Part shown: piece after piece, positions 1-7,318 of the stretch
Layout: the number at the start of each line of letters is the position of its first letter
Numbering within the stretch: position 1 is the stretch's first letter
Assembly (NCBI GenBank): GCA_044222195.1
Contig: JBGANS010000021.1
Coordinates: 11,358-75,357, forward strand
DNA from: JAHBXE01 sp044222195
Lineage (GTDB): Bacteria; Planctomycetota; Phycisphaerae; Phycisphaerales; UBA1924
Reading direction: 5' to 3'
Length of the DNA stretch: 64,000 bases
Notes under the pieces: generated by a model
What the model was told of the DNA's origin: nothing
The model's database searches: none
Seen by the model: only the letters and a program-made list of their open reading frames with translations
Made by a program: the position numbers and the translations under genes

Positions 1-153
1 CGCCGCCGCCGGACCCGCCGCGGCCGCCATCATGACGCCGCCGCCCGCCGCGGCCTCAATCCCGTAGGTGTCCTTCATGTACTTGCCAAGCTCGACCGCA
101 TCCTTGAGGGAAAGGCCCGCGAGCTTGTCACCGAGTTCTTGAACGCTGGACAT
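1..153 (-). CDS. rplL: 50S ribosomal protein L7/L12, 5' part (runs off window)
   Basis: Stalk protein that recruits translational GTPases to the ribosome and binds L10. Only about the first 51 residues are in the window. They start MSSVQELGDKLAGLSLKDAV, the helical dimerisation domain that holds L7/L12 dimers on L10, and continue into an Ala/Gly-rich stretch that begins the flexible hinge; the C-terminal factor-binding domain lies outside. It is the last gene of the stalk operon and is separated from rplJ by about 160 bp, part of which is a dispersed repeat. Identification rests on sequence and on gene order, which is the usual L11-L1-L10-L12 order. Confidence 0.93.
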   Translation of the reverse strand, partial: MSSVQELGDKLAGLSLKDAVELGKYMKDTYGIEAAAGGGVMMAAAAGPAAA

Positions 154-276
154 GTGTCTCAACCTTTTCTAACACCGGCTCAGCCATCGGCCTTGCCGTT
201 CTTCTCACCCGCGAGGGGCCGACCACTTCGGCTCTTTAACCCACCAGGGCCAAACGGATGCAAAATGCTGTCTTCC

Positions 277-314
277 GACTCCGTCACTGCGTATCTGCGT
301 CACTTCGTCACTGC
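277..314. repeat. Dispersed CGTCACTC-type repeat, copy 1 (rplJ-rplL spacer)
   Basis: A run of degenerate 'CCGTCACTGCGT' units abuts the rplJ stop codon. Very similar runs occur inside tyrS (4214-4251) and thyX (38963-39000). Here it sits at the 3' end of rplJ, between two co-transcribed genes whose protein ratio matters, so it could affect processing or stability of the mRNA; that is inference. Confidence 0.6.
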
Positions 315-863
315 TCAGCCAGCCTTCTTCGCGATCGCCTCGCCCTTCTCCAGCTTCGTCTCGATCGCCTTGATGATCCCGGCGATGTTCGAGCCGGGTC
401 CCTTGATCTGGCCCAGGAGCTTGCGGCCGGGGCTGACCACCAGCGTGACGACCTTCGCGATCGCCTCATCCTTGGTCGGGAACTTCGAAAGCTCCGTGAC
501 GCCGGCCTTGCCCTCGTACACCGTGCCGTCGAGGATCGCGCCCTTGAGCTCGACCTCCGGCATTTCCTTGATGAGCGCGATCACCTCGCGCGCCACCTCC
601 ACCACCGACGCCCCGCCGTACGCGAGCGCGCTCGGACCCGTCAGGAACTTCGACAGCGGCTCGAGGCTCGTCCCCTCGAACGTCTTCCTCGCCAGCGAGT
701 TCCGGACCACCGTGATCTTGATCTTCTTCGACGCAAGCCCGCGACGCAGCTTGGTCGCCGGGATCGCCTTCACCCCGCGGATGCTGATCACCATCGCGTC
801 GGAGGTGCCCTCCAGTCGCGACTTGTAGTCGCTCATGATCAGGCCTTTGACAGTCTTCGACAT
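315..863 (-). CDS. rplJ: 50S ribosomal protein L10
   Basis: 182 residues, the usual length for L10, which anchors L7/L12 dimers to the large subunit through its C-terminal helix and binds 23S rRNA through its N-terminal domain. The first 100 residues carry the typical features (IRGVKAIPATKLRRGL, then VVRNSLARKTFEG), and the C-terminus is the expected amphipathic helix ending in IETKLEKGEAIAKKAG. It follows rplA by only 20 bp, so the two are surely co-transcribed. A second in-frame ATG (MSDYKSRL, residue 10) is possible as start. In many bacteria L10 represses this operon by binding its own leader; no leader structure was recognised in the 20 bp available. Confidence 0.96.
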   Translation of the reverse strand: MSKTVKGLIMSDYKSRLEGTSDAMVISIRGVKAIPATKLRRGLASKKIKITVVRNSLARKTFEGTSLEPLSKFLTGPSALAYGGASVVEVAREVIALIKEMPEVELKGAILDGTVYEGKAGVTELSKFPTKDEAIAKVVTLVVSPGRKLLGQIKGPGSNIAGIIKAIETKLEKGEAIAKKAG

Positions 864-883
864 GGCTCAAACTCCTGCGAGGC

Positions 884-1591
884 TTAGTGCTCGGCCTCTT
901 CGGCCGCGACGTGCTTGATGTGAATCCCCGGCGTCATCGACCCGCTGATGCAGATCTTCTTGATGTACTGGCCCTTGGCCGTCGGGGGCTTGATCTTCTC
1001 GATCGCGTTGATGAAGAACTCCAGGTTGTCCACCAGGTCCTTCTCCGAGAAGCTGAACTTCCCGATCACCGCGTGAACGTTCCCGCCCGTGTCGGCCCGG
1101 TACTCGACCTTGCCCGCCGAGTACTCCTTCACCGCGTCCGCCACGTTGGGCGTCACGGTCCCGGCCTTGGGCGAGGGCATCAGGCCCTTGGGTCCCAGCA
1201 CCTTGCCCAGCTTGCTCATGATCCTCATCATGTCGGGGCTGGCGATCGCGACGTCAAAGTCCAGGAATCCCTTCTCGACCTCCGCGACCAGCTCCTCGCC
1301 GCCCGCCTTGATCGCGCCGGCCGCGAGCGCCTTGGGCGCCACGTCCGACTGGCAGAACGCGATCACGCGCTTGCTCTTGCCGATCCCCTTGGGCAGCGAA
1401 ATCGAGCCGCGCAGCGCCTGGTCGGCCTGCTTGGTATCGATCCCCAGGTGCATCACCACGTTCACCGTCTGGTCAAACTTCACGCCCTTGAACTTCTTGA
1501 GCGCCGCCACCGCCTCCGGAACCGTCACCTCAGCCTTGGGCTGAACGTCCAGGTTCGCGCGGTGCCGCTTGCTTCCAAGTACCTTTGGCAT
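884..1591 (-). CDS. rplA: 50S ribosomal protein L1
   Basis: 235 residues, standard for L1, the protein of the mobile stalk that helps release E-site tRNA. Family hallmarks seen are the central GKVLGPKGLMPSPKAGTVT segment (about residues 128-146) and the C-terminal AIEKIKPPTAKGQYIKKICIS. A short acidic tail (AAEEAEH) closes the protein. It begins 3 bp after the rplK stop, so L11 and L1 are translated from one message. L1 commonly represses the rplK-rplA message by binding a mimic of its rRNA site; I could not identify such a mimic. Confidence 0.97.
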   Translation of the reverse strand: MPKVLGSKRHRANLDVQPKAEVTVPEAVAALKKFKGVKFDQTVNVVMHLGIDTKQADQALRGSISLPKGIGKSKRVIAFCQSDVAPKALAAGAIKAGGEELVAEVEKGFLDFDVAIASPDMMRIMSKLGKVLGPKGLMPSPKAGTVTPNVADAVKEYSAGKVEYRADTGGNVHAVIGKFSFSEKDLVDNLEFFINAIEKIKPPTAKGQYIKKICISGSMTPGIHIKHVAAEEAEH

Positions 1592-1594
1592 CGC

Positions 1595-2023
1595 TTAGCC
1601 CTCCACCGTCACGCCCATCGACCGGGCCTGGCCTTCGACAATCCTCATCGCCGCCTCGATCGAAGACGCGTTCAGGTCCGCCATCTTCTCCTGGGCGATC
1701 TTCTTGCACTGGTCCTTCGTGATCTTCCCGACCTTCTCCTTGTTCGGGACGCCCGAGCCCTTCTCGATCTTCGCCGCCTCGCGGATCAGCACCGCCGCCG
1801 GCGAACTCTTGATCTCGAAGTCAAAGCTCCGGTCGTTGTAGACCGTCACGATGCACCCCACGACCTTGCCCTTGAGGGCACTCGTCGCGGCGTTGAACTT
1901 CTGGATGAACTGCCCAGGGTTCACACCCTTGGCGCCAAGAACCGGTCCCAGTGGCGGCGCAGGTGTCGCCGAGCCCCCGGGGGCCTGGATCTTGAAACGG
2001 TCAATGACTTCTTTCTTGGCCAT
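1595..2023 (-). CDS. rplK: 50S ribosomal protein L11
   Basis: 142 residues, the standard L11 length. L11 binds the GTPase-associated centre of 23S rRNA and is needed for stringent response sensing. The proline-rich N-terminal part GSATPAPPLGPVLGAKGVN and the C-terminal RNA-binding domain (about residues 75-142) are typical. A good Shine-Dalgarno (GGAGG, 9 nt before the ATG on the minus strand) fixes the start. It is the first gene of the operon; nusG and secE, which precede it in most bacteria, are not here, and the upstream gene is a CBS-domain protein behind a repeat-rich spacer. Confidence 0.97.
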   Translation of the reverse strand: MAKKEVIDRFKIQAPGGSATPAPPLGPVLGAKGVNPGQFIQKFNAATSALKGKVVGCIVTVYNDRSFDFEIKSSPAAVLIREAAKIEKGSGVPNKEKVGKITKDQCKKIAQEKMADLNASSIEAAMRIVEGQARSMGVTVEG

Positions 2024-2190
2024 GTGTTCCTACCTCCCAACGGCCTCCGGGTGGCACGCCTCTCCGAGGCGTGTGTCCGGCATGTCTTCCCGGCCAGGGA
2101 AGAACGGCGCGGTGGTGCGTGCGGTGCTGAAATGTCCCCTGACGATCAGGGGGCGGAAGTATTGGCAGCGTGGCGCGGCCAGACAAGGCC
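2024..2190. other. rplK upstream spacer with two strong hairpins
   Basis: No gene is seen here. Two perfect hairpins stand out: an 8-bp stem CACGCCTC/GAGGCGTG at 2055-2073 and a 7-bp stem CCCCTGA/TCAGGGG at 2136-2152. They lie in the presumed rplK leader, so they may be repeat-derived or may contribute to control of the stalk operon. No T-tract follows on the minus strand that would make either an ordinary terminator. Confidence 0.5.
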
Positions 2191-2337
2191 GCAAAGAACC
2201 AAATGGCAAAGGGCCACAGGGCAAAGAACCAAATGGCAAAGGGCCAAATAGCAAATTCGAGCCCCGAAACCCCCACCGCCAGCCTACGGGACGCTCTCAT
2301 TTGCCATTTGGCCCTTTGCCATTTGGCCCTTTGTTAT
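2191..2337. repeat. Direct and inverted AAATGGCAAAGGGCC repeats
   Basis: Two direct copies of a unit close to GCAAAGAACCAAATGGCAAA (2191-2220 and 2221-2250) are followed at 2300-2337 by two copies in the opposite orientation (TTGCCATTTGGCCCTTTGCC). The arms can pair into a long hairpin that spans the stop codon of the CBS gene. This may end or protect the CBS transcript before the stalk operon begins. The unit looks like one of the short low-complexity repeat families scattered in this genome. Confidence 0.7.
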
Positions 2338-2780
2338 CCCGCGATATACGCCTTCAAGTACCCGATCGTCTGCGTCATCTCCCTCGCCTCCGCCGCGTTC
2401 AGGTCCCCGATCGACACCATCCCCGCCAGGAGCCCCCCCTCCAGCACCGGCACGTGCCGCACCCGCCTCTCCTGCATCACGCACCTCACCTCCTCCAGCG
2501 GGGTCTCCGGCACGCACGAAATCGGGTTCGGCGTCATCACCTCTTCAACCTTCGTCTTCGATGGCGACCTCTCCATCGCCACCACCCTCGTCAGGATGTC
2601 GCGCTCCGTGATGATCCCCACCACACGTTTTTCTGCACCCCTCCCGCCGCCGCCCACCACCACGAGCGAACCGATCTTTCGCTCGTTCATCGCGCACGCG
2701 GCATCCAGAACCGATGCCGATGGCGCGATCGTCGCCACCATCGAACCCTTCACGCTCAGCAACTCGGACACCTGATACAT
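2334..2780 (-). CDS. CBS-domain pair protein
   Basis: 148 residues that consist of two CBS domains, modules that bind adenosyl ligands such as AMP, ATP or SAM and switch the activity of a partner. The first covers roughly residues 1-70 (IGSLVVVGGGGRGAEKRVVG, then IITERDILTRVV) and the second 75-148 (VEEVMTPNP, RVRHVPVLEGGLLAGMVSIGDL). No catalytic or membrane domain is fused, so it is a stand-alone sensor. A Shine-Dalgarno GGAG, 7 nt before the ATG, supports the start. Two glycine-rich residues runs enlarge the first domain. Neighbours give no hint of the partner; the stop codon lies inside an inverted repeat. Confidence 0.88.
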   Translation of the reverse strand: MYQVSELLSVKGSMVATIAPSASVLDAACAMNERKIGSLVVVGGGGRGAEKRVVGIITERDILTRVVAMERSPSKTKVEEVMTPNPISCVPETPLEEVRCVMQERRVRHVPVLEGGLLAGMVSIGDLNAAEAREMTQTIGYLKAYIAG

Positions 2781-3167
2781 AACGCCACTCCTTCGGCTTG
2801 CCCTGTCCGCCCGGCCCTAGGCAGACACCGCCCAGACCGGGCGCGCAGGAGAGGCTTCGCTTCATTGTCCTATCGGCCCGCCCGCTGAACAAGGCCAATT
2901 CGACGGATTATCAAGATTTCATCCCGCACCCCAATCCACAAGTCCCGATTCGGCTCGTTCCCAGCGTCTACGACTCAAGCACGTCGCGGCCGACCCGCTT
3001 GATGCGCGGCGACAGCCCGAAGGGCTCGTCCGTCAATAGCCGGGGGTTGGCGCGCAGCGGCACCCCCGGTTACGCCCGCTCGGCTCCCGCACCCTGAAAG
3101 GGTGCTCGCACCCCCGAATAGCACTTCCGACCCGACATCGCCACGATCGCGCCCTTCGGGCCGATCG
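2781..3167. other. Repeat-bearing spacer between tyrS and CBS gene
   Basis: About 390 bp without a credible gene. Its right part is the 96-bp structured repeat (copy 1, 3013-3108). The rest shows no terminator with a T-tract and no recognisable RNA gene; a CBS promoter should lie here but no convincing -35/-10 pair is visible. Confidence 0.5.
3013..3108. repeat. 96-bp structured intergenic repeat, copy 1
   Basis: Same length and orientation as 4729-4824, with roughly 85-90 percent identity by eye. It is built of three hairpins: AGCCCGAAGGGCT at the left end, a central CCGGGGGT...ACCCCCGG stem, and GCACCCTGAAAGGGTGC at the right end. The two copies flank tyrS on both sides. The layout resembles REP/BIME-type elements or a folded RNA motif; no transposase is nearby. 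Confidence 0.8.
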
Positions 3168-4595
3168 CTACTTCCATCGCGTCACGTGCCAGCTCTTCTT
3201 CCCTCGTCTGAGAGCGATGAGCTTGCCGTGCAGCAGGTCCGAATCCCTCAGCCGATCCTCCGCCCCCGCTTTCCGCGAGTTCACCATCACCGACCCCGAC
3301 GCCAAAAACTCCTTCGCCTCCCGCTTGCTCTTCACCAGCGTCGTCTGCGTCAGAAAGTCCACCAGCGCCACCCCTTCCCCGGCCAGGAGCGCCTTCTCAT
3401 GCTCGCTCGACGGCGCCGAGGCAAACACTTCCGTCAACTCGCTCTCCGACAGTCCCGAAATCTCCCCGGAGAACAGCGCCCTCGCCGCGGCCTCGGCCCG
3501 CTGCATTTCCGCCTCTCCATGCAGGAGCGACGTCGCCGCCCGAGCCAGTTCCCGCTGCGCCACCCGCTGCCCCGGGTCCTTCGCGTGCTCCGCCTCGATG
3601 GACTCGATCTTGTCCTTCGATAGCAACGTGAAGATCCGCAGGAACTTCCCCACTTCCGTGTCCGCGGCGTTCAGCCAGAACTGGTAGATCGCGTACGGGC
3701 TGGTCCGATGCGCACTGAGCCAGATCGCGCCCGACTCGGTCTTACCAAACTTGCCGCCGTCGGCCTTGGTCACAAGTGGCGCCGTCAACCCAAAGGCAAC
3801 GGAACCGCGACCGTGAGGGAGCGGACCCGCCCCCTGCGCCGGGCGAACCTCTCCTTCCCGGGTCACCCCTTCATTCGGTGCGGCGTGCTCCCCGAATCTG
3901 CGTATCAGGTCGCCTCCCCCGACGATGTTCCCCCACTGATCGCTCCCCCCCATCTGCAACGTCACCGGCCCGGACAGCCCGAACTTCGCGAAGTCCCGAA
4001 ATAGCACCAGATAGTCGTAACTCTGCAGAATCATGTAGCTGAACTCGGTGTAACTGATCCCCTGATCGCGATTGTGCAACCGCTCGCGCACCGAGTCCTT
4101 CTGGATCATCATGTTCACCGAGAAGTGCTTGCCGATATCCCGCAGCGCCTCCAGGAAACTCAGCTTTCCCAGCCAATCAAGGTTGTTCAGGATCGGCGGC
4201 GTTTCTGCATGTGCTGCGTCACTCCGTCGCTGCGTCACTCCGTCACTCGCCTTCGCCGCATTCCCAAACACTCTCTCGAAGATCCCCCGCTGCGCCTCCA
4301 CATACCCCCGCACCCGCTCTTCCGTCATGAGCTGCCGCTCCGCCGACTTTCCCGATGGGTCCCCGATCAGCCCCGTTCCCCCGCCCATCACCACCACGCT
4401 CTCGTGCCCCGCACGCCGGAAGTGCACCAGCATCATGATCGTGACCAGGTTCCCGATCGTCAGCGAATCCGCCGTCGGATCAAATCCGACATAGGCCCGC
4501 CGCTTCCCGCTCTTGAGGTGCTCGCGAAGCGCCGCCTCATCCGTGCATTGGTGCAGCAGGCCCCGCCACTTGAGTTCGTCGATGAAGTCAATCAC
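3168..4595 (-). CDS. tyrS: Tyrosyl-tRNA synthetase with two repeat-derived insertions
   Basis: Charges tRNA-Tyr. From the GTG at 4595 it has 475 residues, about 50 more than usual. Visible parts are the Rossmann catalytic core (GFDPTADSLTIGNL at 38-50, GGGTGLIGDPSGKS at 71-84, GGSDQWGN at 216-223), the KMSKS loop as KFGKT (282-286) and an S4-type RNA-binding domain at the C-terminus. The HIGH signature reads TIGN, with both histidines replaced. Two low-complexity insertions interrupt the core, near 116-133 and 240-267; both match dispersed repeats. The frame stays open upstream to 4823, but that extension reads through a repeat, while VIDFIDELKWRG matches the normal family N-terminus. TTG at 4604 is an alternative start. 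Confidence 0.93.
   Translation of the reverse strand: MIDFIDELKWRGLLHQCTDEAALREHLKSGKRRAYVGFDPTADSLTIGNLVTIMMLVHFRRAGHESVVVMGGGTGLIGDPSGKSAERQLMTEERVRGYVEAQRGIFERVFGNAAKASDGVTQRRSDAAHAETPPILNNLDWLGKLSFLEALRDIGKHFSVNMMIQKDSVRERLHNRDQGISYTEFSYMILQSYDYLVLFRDFAKFGLSGPVTLQMGGSDQWGNIVGGGDLIRRFGEHAAPNEGVTREGEVRPAQGAGPLPHGRGSVAFGLTAPLVTKADGGKFGKTESGAIWLSAHRTSPYAIYQFWLNAADTEVGKFLRIFTLLSKDKIESIEAEHAKDPGQRVAQRELARAATSLLHGEAEMQRAEAAARALFSGEISGLSESELTEVFASAPSSEHEKALLAGEGVALVDFLTQTTLVKSKREAKEFLASGSVMVNSRKAGAEDRLRDSDLLHGKLIALRRGKKSWHVTRWK
3801..3831. repeat. PHGRGS-type repeat inside tyrS
   Basis: This segment encodes GPLPHGRGSVA in tyrS, just before the conserved FGLTAPLVTKADG. Other tyrosyl-tRNA synthetases join the preceding IRR helix to FGLT with a much shorter link. 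From memory, the same peptide phrase recurs in many planctomycete proteins because of a dispersed DNA repeat; only one copy is found in this window. Confidence 0.55.
4214..4251. repeat. Dispersed CGTCACTC-type repeat, copy 2 (inside tyrS)
   Basis: In-frame within tyrS, encoding DGVTQRRSDAA on the minus strand. The thyX copy (38963-39000) is nearly the same DNA in the same frame and orientation, encoding DGVTPRRGDAA. The synthetase family has no such segment at this point. Confidence 0.8.
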
Positions 4596-4728
4596 GCACA
4601 AAGCGTAGCCGGACCGTATGAAGCGCTCCCCGTTGGGTCGATGCGCTCTCTCTGGTTCCAATCGCGACACGCTCGACCAACCCAGGAACCTCGACCCACC
4701 ACCACGCGAGTTCCTTCGCACCATCCCA

Positions 4729-4824
4729 CAGCCCGAAGGGCTCGACCGCCAATAGCCGGGGGTTGCCGCGCAGGGGCACCCCCGGATTCGCCCGCCCCGA
4801 CCCAGCACCCTGAAAGGGTGCACG
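4729..4824. repeat. 96-bp structured intergenic repeat, copy 2
   Basis: Second copy of the three-hairpin element described at 3013-3108, in the same orientation and upstream of tyrS. All three stems are preserved although the sequence between them differs, which suggests that the fold is what is kept. Confidence 0.8.
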
Positions 4825-4863
4825 AAGCTCGCCCCGCCACGATCGCGCTCGTGACCCCGCCAA

Positions 4864-4890
4864 TGAAAAACCCCCGCTCATCGCGGGGGT
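4864..4890 (-). terminator. Rho-independent terminator
   Basis: An 8-bp stem ACCCCCGC/GCGGGGGT with a 5-nt loop is followed on the minus strand by TTTTT. It lies 25 bp past the stop codon of the H-X9-DG gene at 4915-5931 and should end that transcript. Confidence 0.85.
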
Positions 4891-4914
4891 CTCAAAATCA
4901 GCAGAACCACACGC

Positions 4915-5931
4915 TTACGGCGTAAAGGTCCAGTTCGCGCCCTTGGCGTTGTTGGACCACCGGGTCATGTCCCGCAGTTCTTCCAGGTTGTGCATCGCCA
5001 CGTGCCCGTCAAACTTCGCGATGGCGGCCTTCCCGAAGTGACGCATGTCCATGCCAAAGGGCCGGCCCAGCGCGTCCGACGCCTCGCCCCAGCTCTGGAT
5101 GGGAGCGGACGCAACATACGTGTTGCTGGTGCTGCTCCAGCCACCGCCGAGGCCGCTCTGCGCCAGGCGGCCAATCGGATGCGGCTTGGGCGGGGGAATC
5201 TGGTAGTGGCCGGGACGGATCGTTGTCGTGCCGTTGATGTCCATCGAACGTGACGACCCGAAGACAATCAGGCGATCCGGACGGGCCACCTCTTCGATGC
5301 TGCGGACGAAGAACCGGCGATAGGGCCCCAGCTGCGCATCGTGCGCCTGCGGGTCGTTGAACGCCATGTTCATGTGATCTCCGCCGACATAGGTCCCATT
5401 CATGCCAAACGATGGGTGCCACACAAAGGCCCGCTGCCACGTCGTGCCCGAGTCGTACCCGCTGTTCGGCGCCGGCCGAGACTTGAACTCGGAAAGCGTC
5501 GACTTGTCGATGATCAGCGCCTCGGGCTTGTTCCCAACCCACGGGAAGAGCCGCCACGGCCAGCTCTTGACCACGTACCCCTCCATCAGCGGCGCGGCGT
5601 ATCCGCTGCCGGAAATCGCGACACCGGCGCCCGTGTCATCCGGCGCCCGCATGCTCACGCGCTGATTGAACGGATCGGTCCCGTTGTACGGGTGCGCCCA
5701 GGTCCAGTGGATGTACCCGGGAATCACCCGTCCCTTGTGCTCGTTGGCGTACACGGTATAGCCGCGCATCACCTGCTCGAGCGCGCCCATTTCGACGGTC
5801 ATCCGTGCCGACTTGCGCGCACTGCCCAGCGCCGGCAACAGGATGCCGATCAGCAGCGCGATGATCGCGATGACGACCAGCAACTCGATCAGTGTAAATG
5901 CGCGAGGAGCGCCCGGAGAACGATTCTGCAT
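4915..5931 (-). CDS. H-X9-DG prepilin-type exported protein, paralogue 1
   Basis: 338 residues. The N-terminus has a type IV prepilin signal: short basic leader, then AFTLIELLVVIAIIALLIGI, a hydrophobic helix cut and methylated by a prepilin peptidase. The C-terminal part has the H-X9-DG spacing (HFGKAAIAKFDG), a known mark of a large planctomycete/verrucomicrobial prepilin-associated family. GAGGAG 7 nt before the ATG at 5931 fixes the start; a further upstream ATG at 5958 lacks one. It is a tandem paralogue of 5975-7021, sharing the ending LRDMTRWSN. Function of the extracellular domain is unknown; it may form pseudopilus-like or surface structures. No pilus assembly gene is adjacent; a set lies 21 kb away. 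Confidence 0.88.
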   Translation of the reverse strand: MQNRSPGAPRAFTLIELLVVIAIIALLIGILLPALGSARKSARMTVEMGALEQVMRGYTVYANEHKGRVIPGYIHWTWAHPYNGTDPFNQRVSMRAPDDTGAGVAISGSGYAAPLMEGYVVKSWPWRLFPWVGNKPEALIIDKSTLSEFKSRPAPNSGYDSGTTWQRAFVWHPSFGMNGTYVGGDHMNMAFNDPQAHDAQLGPYRRFFVRSIEEVARPDRLIVFGSSRSMDINGTTTIRPGHYQIPPPKPHPIGRLAQSGLGGGWSSTSNTYVASAPIQSWGEASDALGRPFGMDMRHFGKAAIAKFDGHVAMHNLEELRDMTRWSNNAKGANWTFTP

Positions 5932-5974
5932 GACCTGTCTCCTCACCGGGCGATTCAAACAGACATCGCCGCCC

Positions 5975-7021
5975 TTATGGTCCCGGCTCGAAGTTCCACT
6001 GCGAAGCCGGGGTTTGACCGACCTGCCGGGCGTAGTTTGACCAGCGCGTCATGTCGCGAAGATCCGAAACACCCTTGAGTTCGACGTGACCGTCGACCAT
6101 CCCGACGATTGACTTCTTGTTGTGCCGGAAGTCGTTGTTGCCCCACGCCATGCTCGGCTGAGATGGATCAAACGAATCGCTGGCGCTCCACGCGGCGGGC
6201 GCCGCCCCGCCGATGGCGGTCGATCCCATTGGGAATCCCACTTTCGGCGGGCTGATGTGCGCCGCGCCCGGCACGGTCGCCTGACCAGCGGTCATCGGAA
6301 CGACGTTGCCCGTGTACCCGCATGTCGAACGTCCGGTCGTCATCACATCGCGTTCGCGACCTGTCCCGAACACGATGAGCCGGTTTGGCTTGTTCACCTG
6401 ATCCGACCGCTGCACATAGAACCGGCCGCCGCGGTTCCGGGGATGCCCCCCGTCGCCGTTCGCGCTGCCGTTGGGGAACGCGCCCCAGCCCCAGTGTCCA
6501 CCCACGTACGCGCTGTTGTACCCGAACGATGGGTGCTTCGCGATGGCGTACTGGAACTTCTGCGTGTCGTCGTAGAGATTGGTCCCGCTGCCGCCCGTCG
6601 GCGTGTTGGAGCGCTCACGGAACATGCTGGTCGTTGACTTGTCAGCTTGAATCGAATCCACCGGGAAGTCCGTCAGCGAAACAAATCGCCACGGCCACGA
6701 CTTGATCACGTCACCTTCCATCCGCTTGGTCTGGTCAGCCGGGTCCGCGGGCATCATGTTCACGCGACCATTGTGCGGATGGGCCCAAGTCCAAACCATG
6801 TAGCCCGGGATATACGTGTCTTTGTAGATATTTGAATAGACGTTCCAACCAAGGAGCATCTGGTTGCACAGCGCCATTTCCTTCGTCGCACGAGCCGTGG
6901 CGCGCGCGCTTCCGAGCGCCGGCAGGATAATCCCGATGAGCAGCGCGATGATGGCGATCACGACCAACAGTTCGATGAGCGTAAAGGCACGCCGCGCACG
7001 ACCGCGAATACGGTCAGCCAT
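5975..7021 (-). CDS. H-X9-DG prepilin-type exported protein, paralogue 2
   Basis: 348 residues, same plan as its neighbour: leader MADRIRGRARR, prepilin helix AFTLIELLVVIAIIALLIGI, a large extracellular domain and the H-X9-DG motif (HNKKSIVGMVDG). AGGAG 7-8 nt before the ATG at 7021 selects this start over one at 7102. Shared blocks with the paralogue include ALGSAR after the helix, IPGY..WTWAHP, the SWPWR segment, and the final LRDMTRWSN, so the pair arose by tandem duplication and then diverged. The 43-bp gap suggests one operon led by this gene; a perfect palindrome lies 142 bp upstream. Confidence 0.88.
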   Translation of the reverse strand: MADRIRGRARRAFTLIELLVVIAIIALLIGIILPALGSARATARATKEMALCNQMLLGWNVYSNIYKDTYIPGYMVWTWAHPHNGRVNMMPADPADQTKRMEGDVIKSWPWRFVSLTDFPVDSIQADKSTTSMFRERSNTPTGGSGTNLYDDTQKFQYAIAKHPSFGYNSAYVGGHWGWGAFPNGSANGDGGHPRNRGGRFYVQRSDQVNKPNRLIVFGTGRERDVMTTGRSTCGYTGNVVPMTAGQATVPGAAHISPPKVGFPMGSTAIGGAAPAAWSASDSFDPSQPSMAWGNNDFRHNKKSIVGMVDGHVELKGVSDLRDMTRWSNYARQVGQTPASQWNFEPGP

Positions 7022-7162
7022 ACAGAAGACTCCTGAACTATCCGCTTGGGACCCCGGATGAAGACCAGACTCTGAGATGAAGACTACCCGATTCTCCGGC
7101 ATCGGGCAATGCGCATTTCACACATGAAGCTTGGCGGTTCCAAACACTCTCACATTCCTTGA

Positions 7163-7182
7163 TATAAGGGTAAACCCTTATA
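7163..7182. promoter_or_regulatory. Perfect 20-bp palindrome, operator candidate
   Basis: TATAAGGGTAAACCCTTATA has 9-bp arms around a 2-bp centre, AT-rich in a GC-rich spacer, 142 bp upstream of the first H-X9-DG gene. On the minus strand TATAAG could also serve as a -10 box. No T-tract follows, so it is not a usual terminator. A dimeric repressor or activator site is inferred; the regulator is unknown. Confidence 0.45.
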
Positions 7183-7261
7183 GTACGCCCCGGGTTGCCC
7201 AAGCCGCCAACCCCAAGCCTCAAGATGCTCAAAAACCCTTCTCTCTCATCTTGAGCATCTT

Positions 7262-7312
7262 CCCTCCGTCCCTTCGTCCCTCCGTCCCTCCGTCCCTCTG
7301 TCCCTTCGTCCC
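7262..7312. repeat. CCCTCCGTCC tandem repeat
   Basis: About five copies of a 10-bp unit close to CCCTCCGTCC or CCCTTCGTCC, just downstream of the MATE gene. It belongs to the group of short-period repeats seen in spacers of this window. Confidence 0.7.
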
Positions 7313-7318
7313 TTCCCC

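Larger units (their letters stand above)
4596..4914. other. tyrS upstream spacer
   Basis: About 320 bp between tyrS and the next minus-strand gene. It contains the second 96-bp repeat (4729-4824) and a terminator (4864-4890). No other gene or RNA was recognised; the tyrS promoter must lie between the repeat and 4596 or within the repeat itself. Confidence 0.5.

Noticed and set aside
887..2251. Plus-strand open frame opposite rplA and rplK
   Set aside because: Runs across two ribosomal genes and their spacer, with His/Arg/Leu-rich composition; no coding signs.
2191..2337. Possible small CRISPR array
   Set aside because: Units are in direct and inverted orientation and directly joined; there are no unique spacers of regular length and no cas genes. 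The same holds for 7262-7312 and the kelch and collagen repeats.
4596..4823. N-terminal extension of tyrS to 4823
   Set aside because: It translates the 96-bp repeat into Gly/Arg-rich sequence; family alignment begins at the GTG at 4595.
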